From Rhizobium sp. Leaf371 (GTDB taxonomy: Bacteria; Pseudomonadota; Alphaproteobacteria; Rhizobiales; Rhizobiaceae): a stretch of DNA of 64,000 nt. The first letter of the stretch is position 1. Each line of letters begins with the position of its first letter. The stretch is taken from assembly GCF_001424045.1 (NCBI RefSeq), contig NZ_LMQB01000002.1, positions 62,001 to 126,000 on the forward strand, in the 5' to 3' direction. Position numbers and translations under genes: made by a program. Below, in pieces: positions 48,238-57,309 of the stretch. The notes below the pieces were generated by a model, which worked only from the letters and a program-made list of their open reading frames with translations, searched no databases and was not told where the DNA came from.

Positions 48238-49647
48238 ATGACCGAGACGACCTTCGTTCAGAACGACGACATCCGTTCCGCCTTTTCCGCCGCCATGTCG
48301 GCCATGTACCGCACGGAAGTGCCGGCCTATGGCACGCTGATGGATCTCGTCGCCGAGGTGAACGGAGAGGTGCTGTCCTCGCATCCGGATCTTGCCGAGC
48401 GGCTTGCCGAAACCGATGCGCTGGAACGGATTTCGCAGGAGCGACATGGCGCCATCCGGCTCGGGACGCCTGCCGAACTCTCGATGATGCGGCGCGTCTT
48501 CGCGGTCATGGGCATGTTCCCGGTCGGCTATTACGACCTCAGCACCGCGGGTGTTCCGGTTCATTCCACGGCGTTCCGTCCCGTCGGTGCGAAGGCGCTG
48601 AGCCGCAACCCCTTCCGCGTCTTCACCTCGCTGCTGCGGCTCGACCTGATCGACGACGCGGACCTGCGGGCCGAAGCCGAGCGCGTGCTCGAGACGCGCG
48701 CGATCTTCACCCCCACTGCTGTCGCGCTGACCGAAAAGGCCGAGAGCGAAGGCGGGCTTGACGCTGAGGACGCCGCCGCTTTCGTCGAGGCGGTGCTCGA
48801 GACGTTCCGCTGGCACGACAAGGCGATCGTCGATGCGGGTCTCTACAAGCGTCTGCACGATGCGCATCGCCTGCTTGCCGACGTCGTCTCGTTCAAGGGG
48901 CCGCATATCAACCATCTGACGCCGCGCACGCTCGATATCGATGCGGTGCAGGCGCGCATGCCGGAGAAAGGCATTGCGCCCAAGGCCGTCATCGAAGGCC
49001 CGCCGACGCGGGCCTGCCCGATCCTTCTGCGCCAGACGTCCTTCAAGGCGCTGGACGAGCCGGTCTCCTTCCAAGACGGGACCGGCGCCTGGGTCGCGGG
49101 CTCGCACACCGCCCGTTTCGGGGAGATCGAACAGCGTGGCATCTCGCTGACGCCGAAGGGGCGGGCGCTTTACGATGCCCTGCTCGACCGCTCGCGCAAC
49201 ATTGTCCGCCCGGCAGCCGACGGCTCCAACGCCGCGGCCTACGAGCAGGCGCTTTCGGATGCGTTCAAGGATTTTCCCGACACGTGGGCGGGTATCCGCG
49301 CGGAGGGTCTCGGCTATTTCACCTACAGCCTGACGGATGCGGGCCGGCGCGCCGATATTTCCGGCGATCTCGACACGCTCCTTCGCGACGGGCTCGTGCG
49401 GTTCGATCCGATCGTCTACGAGGACTTCCTGCCGGTGAGCGCGGCCGGCATCTTCCAGTCGAACCTTGGCGATGCCGCCGCGCAGGATTTCTCCGCAAGC
49501 CCCAGCCAGCAACAGTTCGAGGCCGATCTCGGCCAGGCGGTGTTGAACGAATTCGACCATTATGCCGAGATCGAAGCGGCATCCATCGCAGCCTGCCTTG
49601 CCGGCATTTCGGGACAGACGACATCGCGCGCCGAGGCGGCAGAGTGA
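48238..49647 (+). CDS. hglS: 2-oxoadipate dioxygenase/decarboxylase HglS (YdcJ family)
   Basis: A 469-residue member of the DUF1338 family. Characterised HglS uses Fe(II) and O2 to turn 2-oxoadipate into D-2-hydroxyglutarate and CO2, a step of bacterial lysine breakdown. Candidate metal ligands are His in GVPVHSTAFRP, His in SFKGPHINHLTPRTLD and Glu in FGEIEQRG, the three positions known for the family. The frame has a GTG at 48223; ATG 48238 with GAGG upstream is preferred. Its stop overlaps the GTG of the next gene (GTGA), indicating coupling. Confidence 0.9.
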   Translation: MTETTFVQNDDIRSAFSAAMSAMYRTEVPAYGTLMDLVAEVNGEVLSSHPDLAERLAETDALERISQERHGAIRLGTPAELSMMRRVFAVMGMFPVGYYDLSTAGVPVHSTAFRPVGAKALSRNPFRVFTSLLRLDLIDDADLRAEAERVLETRAIFTPTAVALTEKAESEGGLDAEDAAAFVEAVLETFRWHDKAIVDAGLYKRLHDAHRLLADVVSFKGPHINHLTPRTLDIDAVQARMPEKGIAPKAVIEGPPTRACPILLRQTSFKALDEPVSFQDGTGAWVAGSHTARFGEIEQRGISLTPKGRALYDALLDRSRNIVRPAADGSNAAAYEQALSDAFKDFPDTWAGIRAEGLGYFTYSLTDAGRRADISGDLDTLLRDGLVRFDPIVYEDFLPVSAAGIFQSNLGDAAAQDFSASPSQQQFEADLGQAVLNEFDHYAEIEAASIAACLAGISGQTTSRAEAAE

Positions 49648-51080
49648 CCGTGCGCGTCGTTCTGGGCGACGAGCATGTGCAGGCGCTGACGGCGTTGGTG
49701 GGCGAGCGCGGTTTCGTGTTAGACGCCGGCGACATGGCAGCCTACGAGACCGGCGCGCGTTACGATGCCGGCCGGGCGCTGGCCGTCCTGCGGCCGCGGA
49801 CGACGGAAGAGGTGTCGGCCGTTCTTTCCTATTGCGTGCGACATGGCCTGCCGGTCGTGCCGCAATCGGGCAATACCGGGCTCGTCTCCGGCTCGACTCC
49901 GGACGCGGCCGGCGGGCAGGTGGTGCTCAGCCTCGACCGGATGACCGGGCATTTCGTGCTCGATACCGACAACCGGTCGCTGGAGGCCGATGCCGGTCTG
50001 CTGCTGTCGGACGTCAACCGGCGGCTGGAGGCGTCCGGCCTGTTCTTTCCGATCGACCTTGGCGCCGATCCGCGCCTCGGCGGCATGATCGCCACCAATA
50101 CCGGCGGCTCGCGCTTCCTGAAATATGGCGATGTCCGGCGCAATGTGCTGGGGCTGACGGTGGTGCTGGCCGATGTCGAGGGGACGATCCTCGAATTCGG
50201 GCAGGCGCTGCGCAAGAACAACACGGGCGTGGACTGGAAGCAGCTTTTCATCGGCACGTCCGGCGTGTTCGGCGTCGTCACCCGCTGCGTGCTCAATCTG
50301 GAACGCCTGCCGCTGCAGACCGCAACCGCCTATCTTGTGCCGGCAGGGCCGGAGTCGGTCATGCCGCTTCTGCGACGGATGGAAGAAAGACTGGGCACGA
50401 CCCTGTCGGCCTTCGAGGGCATGTCGCGCAATGCCATCTCGGCGGCGCTCGATCATGTGCCGTCGCTGCGCAACCCGTTCCAGAACGGCGAAATCCCGGA
50501 CTATGTGATCCTCGCCGAGGTCAGCCGGACGTGGCCGACGCGCGAAAGCGAGGAGCCTCTGGGCGATATGCTCGAATCCGTGCTGGCCGAAATCTTCGAG
50601 ACGGAGGAGGCGCCGCTCGCCGATGCCTTCATCGGCCCAGCGAATGAAATGTGGGCTTTGCGGCATGCTCTGTCGGAAGGCGTCAAACAGTCCGGCCGCC
50701 TCATCGCCTTCGACGTCGCCTTTCGTCGCGGGGATATCATGGCATTCTGCGAGCGGATGAAGCGCGACATGCCGGAGCGCTTTCCGCAGGCGCGGATCTG
50801 CGATTTCGGCCATATCGGCGATGGTGGGGTCCACCTCAACATCGTCTTCCCGCGGGACGCGGAAGGACTCTCCGACGGTTCGCTGGAAACGGCGCTTCGT
50901 GACTGGGTCTATGCCGTCGTCGTCGAGGATTTCGCCGGCAGTTTCAGCGCCGAGCATGCCATCGGCCGCAAGAACCAGCACTATTACGATCTCTATACGC
51001 CGCAGAAGATCAAGGACATGGCCTGCGGCCTTCTCCCCCTCACCTCGCCCGGCGGGCTCGGCACCGTTCGCTTCGGCTGA
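49644..51080 (+). CDS. FAD-linked D-2-hydroxyglutarate dehydrogenase
   Basis: A 478-residue VAO-type flavoprotein. The FAD-binding PCMH domain includes VPQSGNTGLVSGS and PRLGGMIATNTGGSRFLKYGD; the C-terminal cap has DFGHIGDGGVHLNIVFP and EHAIGRKNQHYYDLYTP, both typical of the D-2-hydroxyglutarate/D-lactate dehydrogenase group. Next to HglS, whose product is D-2-hydroxyglutarate, oxidation to 2-oxoglutarate is the natural role (inference from context). The start is a GTG overlapping the HglS stop by 4 bases; a second GTG 6 bases on is possible. The frame is open upstream to 49284 but overlaps HglS. Confidence 0.9.
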   Translation: MTVRVVLGDEHVQALTALVGERGFVLDAGDMAAYETGARYDAGRALAVLRPRTTEEVSAVLSYCVRHGLPVVPQSGNTGLVSGSTPDAAGGQVVLSLDRMTGHFVLDTDNRSLEADAGLLLSDVNRRLEASGLFFPIDLGADPRLGGMIATNTGGSRFLKYGDVRRNVLGLTVVLADVEGTILEFGQALRKNNTGVDWKQLFIGTSGVFGVVTRCVLNLERLPLQTATAYLVPAGPESVMPLLRRMEERLGTTLSAFEGMSRNAISAALDHVPSLRNPFQNGEIPDYVILAEVSRTWPTRESEEPLGDMLESVLAEIFETEEAPLADAFIGPANEMWALRHALSEGVKQSGRLIAFDVAFRRGDIMAFCERMKRDMPERFPQARICDFGHIGDGGVHLNIVFPRDAEGLSDGSLETALRDWVYAVVVEDFAGSFSAEHAIGRKNQHYYDLYTPQKIKDMACGLLPLTSPGGLGTVRFG

Positions 51081-51101
51081 TACAGTTTCAGGAGTTAAAC
51101 C

Positions 51102-52637
51102 ATGAATATCGCCCACAAGCCACTCGACGTGGTTGCAGAAACGGGTCGGTTGCTCGGCCTTCTCGGCGTCGATCCGTCCCTTCACACCGGCGGCGACATG
51201 GCGTCCTTCTCCCCGGTAACGGGTCAGGAGATCGCGCGCCTGAAAACCATCTCGGCAGACGAGACTGCCACGCGGATCGAGGCGGCGCACGAGGCCTTCA
51301 AGGCCTGGCGGCTGATCCCCGCGCCGCGCCGCGGCGAACTCGTCCGCCTGCTTGGCGAGGAGCTTCGCGCGCACAAGGCCGATCTTGGCCGCCTCGTGTC
51401 GCTCGAGGCCGGCAAGATTCCGTCCGAGGGTCTCGGCGAAGTGCAGGAGATGATCGACATCTGCGATTTCGCTGTCGGCCTCTCCCGCCAGCTCTATGGC
51501 CTGACGATCGCGACCGAGCGCCCGGGCCACCGGATGATGGAAACCTGGCATCCGCTCGGCGTCATCGGCGTCATCTCTGCCTTCAACTTCCCGGTCGCCG
51601 TCTGGGCCTGGAACTCGGCGCTCGCCTTCGTCTGCGGCAATGCCGTGGTCTGGAAGCCGTCGGAAAAGACGCCGCTGACGGCGCTGGCCTGTCAGGCCGT
51701 TCTCGAAAAAGCCATCAAGCGGTTCGGCGCTGACGCACCGGCCGGCCTGTCGTCCGTGCTGATCGGCGACCGGGGGATCGGCGAGGTTCTGGTCGATCAT
51801 CCCAAGGTGCCGCTCGTGTCTGCCACCGGCTCCACCCGCATGGGCCGCGATGTCGGTCCGCGGCTGGCCAAGCGCTTCGCCCGCGGCATTCTGGAACTCG
51901 GCGGCAACAATGGCGGCATCGTCTGCCCGTCCGCGGATCTCGACATGGCGCTGCGCGCCATCGCTTTCGGTGCCATGGGCACGGCCGGCCAGCGTTGCAC
52001 GACGCTGCGGCGGCTGTTCGTGCACGACAGCGTCTATGACGCCCTGCTGCCGCGCCTGAAAAAGGCCTATGGCAGCGTGTCCGTCGGCAATCCGCTCGAA
52101 AGCACGGCCCTCGTCGGCCCGCTGGTCGATCGCCCGGCTTACGAGGGCATGCAGAAGGCGCTTGAGGACGCCAAGGCGCATGGCGGCAGCGTGACAGGTG
52201 GCGAGCGTGTCGATCTCGGCCACGCCGAAGCCTATTACGTGAAGCCGGCGCTGGTCGAAATGCCGGAACAGGCAGGCCCCGTGCTCGAGGAAACCTTTGC
52301 GCCGATTCTGTACGTGATGAAGTATAGCGACTTCGACACGGCGATTGCGGCCCATAATGCTGTCGCGGCCGGCCTGTCCTCCTCGATCTTCACCCGTGAC
52401 CTGCAGGAATCCGAGCGGTTCCTGTCGGCCGACGGATCGGATTGCGGCATTGCCAACGTCAATATCGGCACGTCGGGTGCAGAAATCGGCGGCGCGTTCG
52501 GGGGTGAAAAGGAAACCGGCGGTGGTCGCGAATCCGGCTCGGATGCTTGGAAGGCCTATATGCGTCGGGCGACCAACACGGTGAACTATTCGAAGGCGCT
52601 GCCGCTCGCCCAGGGCGTGTCGTTCGACATCGAGTAA
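51102..52637 (+). CDS. amaB: L-aminoadipate-semialdehyde dehydrogenase (AmaB/ALDH7 type)
   Basis: A 511-residue aldehyde dehydrogenase of the ALDH7 branch, which oxidises piperideine-6-carboxylate/2-aminoadipate semialdehyde to 2-aminoadipate. The general base is Glu265 in LELGGNNGGIV and the nucleophile Cys299 in GQRCTTLRRLF; NTVNYSKALPLAQGV is the ALDH7-like C-terminus. An AGGAG lies 8 bases before ATG 51102, 21 bases after the previous stop. With HglS and the hydroxyglutarate dehydrogenase it covers most steps from lysine to 2-oxoglutarate; an aminotransferase for 2-aminoadipate is not in the window. Confidence 0.92.
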   Translation: MNIAHKPLDVVAETGRLLGLLGVDPSLHTGGDMASFSPVTGQEIARLKTISADETATRIEAAHEAFKAWRLIPAPRRGELVRLLGEELRAHKADLGRLVSLEAGKIPSEGLGEVQEMIDICDFAVGLSRQLYGLTIATERPGHRMMETWHPLGVIGVISAFNFPVAVWAWNSALAFVCGNAVVWKPSEKTPLTALACQAVLEKAIKRFGADAPAGLSSVLIGDRGIGEVLVDHPKVPLVSATGSTRMGRDVGPRLAKRFARGILELGGNNGGIVCPSADLDMALRAIAFGAMGTAGQRCTTLRRLFVHDSVYDALLPRLKKAYGSVSVGNPLESTALVGPLVDRPAYEGMQKALEDAKAHGGSVTGGERVDLGHAEAYYVKPALVEMPEQAGPVLEETFAPILYVMKYSDFDTAIAAHNAVAAGLSSSIFTRDLQESERFLSADGSDCGIANVNIGTSGAEIGGAFGGEKETGGGRESGSDAWKAYMRRATNTVNYSKALPLAQGVSFDIE

Positions 52638-52645
52638 ACAGAACA

Positions 52646-52677
52646 ACGGATGAGGGCGCGTTGACGCCCTTATCCGT
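52646..52677. terminator. Hairpin between convergent amaB and phnN
   Basis: Thirteen-position stem (ACGGATGAGGGCG with CGCCCTTATCCGT, one G-T pair) and a six-base loop. It touches the phnN stop. T-runs are absent, so its strength as a terminator is uncertain. Confidence 0.5.
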
Positions 52678-53267
52678 CAACTGGCTTCGGCCTTCGCCAA
52701 GGACAGCACGAAGGCGGCGAAGCGCTCGCCGGCCTCTTCCAGCGGGCCGCTATTGTCGATGGTGGTCAGATGCGGATCGCTTGTCATATCCGGCACCTGG
52801 CGGGCGAGCCGCTGGCGGATCTCGGCCTCGCTTTCCCGCGCGCGGGCGATCAGACGGGCGGCGATGACCTCCGGCGACGCAACGATATTGACGACCGCTA
52901 CGCGCGGAAATGCCTCCCGAAATTTCTCAAGCACGGCGCGGCTGCCATTGGCCACGAGCGTGCGTCCGTCCTTGAGTTTGGCGTGGCATGCGGCGGGAAT
53001 GCCGTAGTGAAGGCCGTGGGCCTCCCAATGCACGGCAAACGCACCCTGCTCGGCACGGGCGCAAAACGCCTCGGGCGAAATGGCTTCGTGATCCTCGCCC
53101 CCGGCATCGTGCGCGCGCGTGATCACGCGGCGCACAAGCTCCACCTCGGTCGATCTCGTCTTCAGCCGGGTCATGGCATAATCGATGACGCTGTCCTTGC
53201 CGGCGCCGCTCGGGCCGACGACGACGATCATGGCGCCGGTGCCGCCTGTCGGGTGATCCGGGGTCAT
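52677..53267 (-). CDS. phnN: Ribose 1,5-bisphosphokinase PhnN
   Basis: A 196-residue kinase that converts ribose 1,5-bisphosphate to PRPP at the end of the carbon-phosphorus lyase pathway. Walker A is GPSGAGKDS at residues 18-26; VRRVITRAHDAGGEDHEAIS is the guanylate-kinase-like substrate region. Met13 could be an alternative start, but the first ATG overlaps the phnM stop by 4 bases and supports the longer form. Last gene of the DUF1045-phnM-phnN unit. Confidence 0.93.
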   Translation of the reverse strand: MTPDHPTGGTGAMIVVVGPSGAGKDSVIDYAMTRLKTRSTEVELVRRVITRAHDAGGEDHEAISPEAFCARAEQGAFAVHWEAHGLHYGIPAACHAKLKDGRTLVANGSRAVLEKFREAFPRVAVVNIVASPEVIAARLIARARESEAEIRQRLARQVPDMTSDPHLTTIDNSGPLEEAGERFAAFVLSLAKAEAS

Positions 53268-54409
53268 GCGACACGCCGCCCCTTGCGCCAGACGGAGCGG
53301 ACGATGGGAACGCCACGTGGGCGCTCGACGCGCACGAGGTCGGCGCGGCGACCGATCGCGATCCGTCCCCGATCTTCCAGACCGACCGTGCGGGCGGGAT
53401 TGTCGCTGACGAGCGCGATCGCTTTTTCCAGGCCGAAGCCCTCGATCGCATCGGCGAGCAGAAAAGGCGCGTGGATAAGGCTGAAGGGCACATAGTCGGA
53501 GGAGAGCACATCGAGCACGCCGCGCTCGGCAAGATCACGCGCAGCAATGTTGCCGGAGTGCGAGCCGCCGCGAACGACGTTCGGCGCGCCCATGAGAACG
53601 CTGAGGCCGGCGTCGTGCGAGAGGTCGGCGGCCTCCAGGCTGGTCGGAAATTCCGCCAGCCTGACGCCGAGGTCGATCGATTCTTCCACATGGGCGACCG
53701 TGGCATCGTCGTGGCTGGCGATCGGGATGCCGCGGGCGGCGCAGAGCTCGGCAAGCGCGATGCGGTGGCGGGCGGAATTGCGTTCCGACAGCGCCAGCTG
53801 CTTCTCGACATAGATTGCGAAAGCCTCGTCCGAGAGGCCACGCTTGATCTTGTAATAGAGGATGTACTGATCCATCGTCTGGAACTGGCGCTGGCCCGGC
53901 GCGTGGTCCATCAGCGAGACGAGACCGACCTTCGGATCGTCGCGGAAGGCGTCGAACTGGTCGAGCACATTGTCGGTCGAGACCTCGCAGCGCAGGTGGA
54001 TGCGGTGATCGGCGCGCAGCCGGTTCTCATGCTCGGCCTCGGCCAGCGCATCGGCCATGGCGCGCATCTCGCCGGTGGCAAAGCCATCGTCGCCCTCCGC
54101 CGATCCCATGCGCAGACAATCGAAGACGGTGGTGATGCCGGAGGTGACGATCTGCGCGTCATGCGCCTGGATCGCCGCCATCTTCATCCAGCGCAGGCCC
54201 GGACGGGGGGAATAATGCGTTTCCAGATGGTCGGTGTGCAGTTCGACCAGGCCCGGAATGAGGTAATCGCCCTCGAAGTCTTCTCCGGTGTGCAGCGATC
54301 CGGTCGAGATATCGGCAATCTCGCCGTCGCGAACGAGGACGGATCCCTTGACGATTTCATCCGGCAGAACAATGCTGGCATTGGTGAAGATCTGCTCGAT
54401 GGCCATCAT
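53264..54409 (-). CDS. phnM: Ribose 1-methylphosphonate 5-triphosphate diphosphatase PhnM
   Basis: A 381-residue amidohydrolase that removes pyrophosphate from the intermediate of the carbon-phosphorus lyase pathway. The metal site HTDHLETH occupies residues 58-65; IASHDDATVAHVEESIDLG and LSSDYVPFSLIHAPF carry further ligands. Two successive ATGs (54409, 54406) are possible, with GGAG upstream; the first overlaps the DUF1045 stop as ATGA. The core lyase genes phnGHIJKL are not in this window. Confidence 0.94.
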   Translation of the reverse strand: MMAIEQIFTNASIVLPDEIVKGSVLVRDGEIADISTGSLHTGEDFEGDYLIPGLVELHTDHLETHYSPRPGLRWMKMAAIQAHDAQIVTSGITTVFDCLRMGSAEGDDGFATGEMRAMADALAEAEHENRLRADHRIHLRCEVSTDNVLDQFDAFRDDPKVGLVSLMDHAPGQRQFQTMDQYILYYKIKRGLSDEAFAIYVEKQLALSERNSARHRIALAELCAARGIPIASHDDATVAHVEESIDLGVRLAEFPTSLEAADLSHDAGLSVLMGAPNVVRGGSHSGNIAARDLAERGVLDVLSSDYVPFSLIHAPFLLADAIEGFGLEKAIALVSDNPARTVGLEDRGRIAIGRRADLVRVERPRGVPIVRSVWRKGRRVA

Positions 54410-55113
54410 TTCTCTCCTTCGATCGCGGCATCGCCCAGCGGCATCAGCGAGTGGACGGTAAAAGGGCTGCCGCGCTTCGGCTCGATGAAGAGCGCAAGCG
54501 CGGTCACCGGCAGCGGCTTTCCGAGGAAACCGGCAAAGGCCTCTTCGAGTGCGGTGCGCATGGCCGGGCGCCGATCCTCCGGAACCTTGCCGGTCAGCGT
54601 CATGTGAAAGCGAAACGCGTCGAAGACATAGGGATAGCCCCAGGTTTCGAGATTCCGCCGCTCGGCCGGCGGCAGCGTCTCCGGCTTGCGCCGCTCCATG
54701 TCTTCGGGCGACAGGGCTGCCCGGAAGGGCTCGAACCGCCGCACGGTTTCGGCGGCAAAGCTTGCAAGCGCATCCGACGGCGCACCGGGAACGAGCGCGA
54801 AGAAAGGCCCGAGCTGTCCGAGCGTCAGGGACGGGATCTCGAACGGCTCGCTTTCGGCGGAGAACTCGTCCAGCGCTGCCAGCAGCTCGGCTTCCGTGCG
54901 GCCGGGCGCAAGTTCGAAGGGCGCCTTCAGCGTGGCGTGAAAGCCGTAGCGCCGTGGGTCTGCCGTCAGCGTGCCCAATTCCTCCGTCGAGAAACCGGGG
55001 ACCTCGGGCGTCGGCACGCGACCATCGAGAAAGGCATCGCGGGAGAGCCAGGCTGATGCAGCCAGGGTCAGCGCCTCGTCTTTGGGGGGCGTGAAGTAAA
55101 GGGCGTAGCGCAT
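54406..55113 (-). CDS. DUF1045 putative 2H phosphoesterase
   Basis: A 235-residue protein of the DUF1045 family, which is found with phosphonate genes. It shows two His-x-Thr elements, HAT at 59-61 and HMT at 170-172, as in 2H phosphoesterases, so hydrolysis of a cyclic ribose phosphate (a PhnP-like role) is plausible but unproved. The frame continues to 55164; ATG 55113 with GAGGA 4 bases upstream and the conserved start MRYALYFTPPKDEAL is preferred. First gene of the cluster, with a candidate PHO box 150 bases upstream. Confidence 0.87.
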   Translation of the reverse strand: MRYALYFTPPKDEALTLAASAWLSRDAFLDGRVPTPEVPGFSTEELGTLTADPRRYGFHATLKAPFELAPGRTEAELLAALDEFSAESEPFEIPSLTLGQLGPFFALVPGAPSDALASFAAETVRRFEPFRAALSPEDMERRKPETLPPAERRNLETWGYPYVFDAFRFHMTLTGKVPEDRRPAMRTALEEAFAGFLGKPLPVTALALFIEPKRGSPFTVHSLMPLGDAAIEGEK

Positions 55114-55485
55114 CGCATCCTCATCCTGGCCGCTTCCGGCCTTTGCACGATCTTGCAAAGCCATGGCGGTCTTTCCTGTTCCACATCATCCGAGCACTGG
55201 GAGACGCATGTCGAAGCAGATGTGGATTTGTGCCGTCGTTGCGGCACGCGTGTCATTCTCGTGTGACGACGTCATGACATCGCGCCATGTTCCCACTCTC
55301 CGTCGCCTCGCCCGCGTTCCCCCGTCGATATGCCCTCTTGAGAATCACGGAAAGTCGTCTTCCGCATGTCCTTAAAGCGCTTTCCCCGCCGGAGTCACCG
55401 GGGCGAATGCGCTCTCAAAGAAGCAAAGCCGCTATGCGTCAAATATGCCGCAGCCCGGGTATCGGTGCCTTTGTCTAAAAAGCTG
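55114..55485. other. 372-base intergenic region upstream of the phn cluster
   Basis: Holds the promoter region of the minus-strand phn genes. Besides the candidate PHO box it contains a small hairpin GTGCCG/CGGCAC at 55230-55247. No supported gene. Confidence 0.5.
55263..55280 (-). promoter_or_regulatory. Candidate PHO box for the phn cluster
   Basis: On the minus strand ATGTCAT-GACG-TCGTCAC shows two 7-base repeats 11 bases apart, matching the PhoB consensus CTGTCAT-N4-CTGTCAY at 11 of 14 repeat positions. PhoB control of phosphonate genes is well known; binding here is inferred. Confidence 0.45.
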
Positions 55486-56097
55486 TCATTCCGTCGGGAG
55501 ATTGCCCAAGCCATCAATGGCGGCGATCACGACCGCCTCGAGCGGGCGATCGATATCGACCGTGACCACGAGGTCTTCGCCTGTCGGCGGTTCCAGCGTG
55601 GCCAGCTGGCTGTCCAGCAATGTCGTCGGCATGAAATGGCCCGTTCGGTGGCCCATGCGGGATTCGAGGACGGCTCTGGTGCCCGTGAGATAGACGAACG
55701 CGAGCCGCCCGCCCGCGGCCTGGCGCAGGTGATCGCGGTAGACTTTCTTCAAGGCGGAACAGGATACGACGACCGCGTGTCCCGCATCCGAACCCTCGTG
55801 CAGAGTTTTGCCCACGGCATCGAGCCACGGCCAGCGATCCTCGTCGGTCAGCGGCGTACCGGCCGACATCTTGGCGATGTTTTCCGGTGGGTGAAGGGCG
55901 TCTCCCTCGATGAAATCGGTTGCGAAAGCCTTGGCGATGGCCTCGCCGACGGAGCTCTTGCCGCAACCGCTCACGCCCATGACCACGACGGGCGCGGGAA
56001 GGTGGTTGGCGGCGGTCTCTTCGAGAGAGGTGTCGGGGGCGGAAGCCCCCGGTTTTTCCCCCCGTTTTTCGTGGCTGCTACCCTGCACTGTGATCAT
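55486..56097 (-). CDS. gntK: Gluconokinase
   Basis: A 203-residue P-loop kinase that phosphorylates gluconate to 6-phosphogluconate. Walker A is GVSGCGKSS at 41-49; [29 protein letters not shown] is the highly conserved substrate block, and VYLTG follows. About 35 residues precede the kinase core, a longer N-terminus than E. coli GntK (175 residues). ATG 56097 overlaps the fba stop by 4 bases (ATGA), so it is translated with fba. Confidence 0.94.
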   Translation of the reverse strand: MITVQGSSHEKRGEKPGASAPDTSLEETAANHLPAPVVVMGVSGCGKSSVGEAIAKAFATDFIEGDALHPPENIAKMSAGTPLTDEDRWPWLDAVGKTLHEGSDAGHAVVVSCSALKKVYRDHLRQAAGGRLAFVYLTGTRAVLESRMGHRTGHFMPTTLLDSQLATLEPPTGEDLVVTVDIDRPLEAVVIAAIDGLGNLPTE

Positions 56098-57140
56098 GCC
56101 ATCTTTGCGTAGGCGGCAGCCATTTCGGCCATGCGCTTGATACGGATCGACGGCGCCTTGCCGGCGGTGCGGAAGGCCTCGAAACGCTCCAGGCAGACAT
56201 CGGTCATCAAGGCCGTCGCGGGCTTGAGATAGCCGCGCGGATCGAAGTTCTCAGGCTTCTCCTTGAAGCATTTGCGGATCGTTCCGGTCATCGCAAGACG
56301 CAGGTCGGTGTCGATATTGACCTTGCGCACACCGAAGGGAATGCCGCGCTGGATTTCCGACAGCGGCACGCCCCAGGTCTGGGTCATCTCGCCGCCATAG
56401 GCGGTGAACAGGTCCTGCAGGTCCTGCGGCACCGTGGAAGAGCCGTGCATGACGAGGTGTGTGTTGGGCAGGGCCTTGTGGATTTTCTCGATCGTCTCGA
56501 TCGACAGGATGTCGCCATCCGGCGCGCGGGTGAACTTGTAGGCGCCATGGCTGGTGCCGATGGCGACGGCAAGCGCATCGACGCCGGTCTTGGCCACGAA
56601 GTCGAGGGCCTGTTCCGGGTCCGTCAGCAGTTCCTCGCGCGTCAGCCTGCCTTCGAAACCATGCCCGTCTTCCTTGTCGCCTGCACCCGTTTCCAGATTG
56701 CCGAGGCAGCCGAGTTCGCCTTCGACCGAGACACCGGCCGCATGGGCGATCTTCACGACTTCGGCGGTCACCGCGACGTTGTATTCATAGCTTGCCACCG
56801 TCTTGCCGTCGGCGAGCAGCGAGCCGTCCATCATCACGGAGGTGAAGCCGTTGGTGATGGCCGAGATGCAGGTGGAGGGCTGGTCGCCGTGATCGAGATG
56901 GAGGCAGATCGGGATATGCGGATATTCCTCGGCCGCGCCGAGGATCAGGTGCCGCAGGAAGCCGTCGCCGGCATAGGCGCGCGCGCCGCGGCTCGCCTGG
57001 AGGATGACGGGGCTGTCCGTCTTGTCGGCAGCTCGCATGACCGCCTGGACATATTCCAGATTGTTGACGTTGAAAGCCGGTACCGCGTAGTCGTTTTCGG
57101 CCGCATGATCCAGCAATTGCCGAAGGCTGATCAGTCCCAT
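56094..57140 (-). CDS. fba: Class II fructose-bisphosphate aldolase (Calvin-type subgroup)
   Basis: A 348-residue zinc aldolase splitting or forming fructose 1,6-bisphosphate. [44 protein letters not shown] (zinc histidine and catalytic Asp), [20 protein letters not shown] and VMHGSSTVP resemble the CbbA-like class IIB form. The frame runs to 57287, but ATG 57140 with GGAGAG 6 bases upstream gives the family start. gntK is directly coupled downstream. No RuBisCO or phosphoribulokinase genes are visible here, so a glycolytic/gluconeogenic role is likely. Confidence 0.95.
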   Translation of the reverse strand: MGLISLRQLLDHAAENDYAVPAFNVNNLEYVQAVMRAADKTDSPVILQASRGARAYAGDGFLRHLILGAAEEYPHIPICLHLDHGDQPSTCISAITNGFTSVMMDGSLLADGKTVASYEYNVAVTAEVVKIAHAAGVSVEGELGCLGNLETGAGDKEDGHGFEGRLTREELLTDPEQALDFVAKTGVDALAVAIGTSHGAYKFTRAPDGDILSIETIEKIHKALPNTHLVMHGSSTVPQDLQDLFTAYGGEMTQTWGVPLSEIQRGIPFGVRKVNIDTDLRLAMTGTIRKCFKEKPENFDPRGYLKPATALMTDVCLERFEAFRTAGKAPSIRIKRMAEMAAAYAKMA

Positions 57141-57309
57141 TCCCACTCTCCCCGTTGTGCCGGCCGCATTGTTCGCCGCCGCGATTTTCTCCGGGCGTCC
57201 TCTCGAGGTTACGTCGCCGTCCCTTGGAGCCGCTGCCGCCCGTTCCCTGTTGGTTGACCAGCATAAGGATCGCAACCGCTTTGGCAACGCTCAACGGTCA
57301 ATCCGGTCG

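Noticed and set aside
55201-55240. TGTGGATTT near 55221 as a DnaA box
   Set aside because: Only a partial match to TTATCCACA in isolation, with no cluster of boxes or AT-rich unwinding region in the window.
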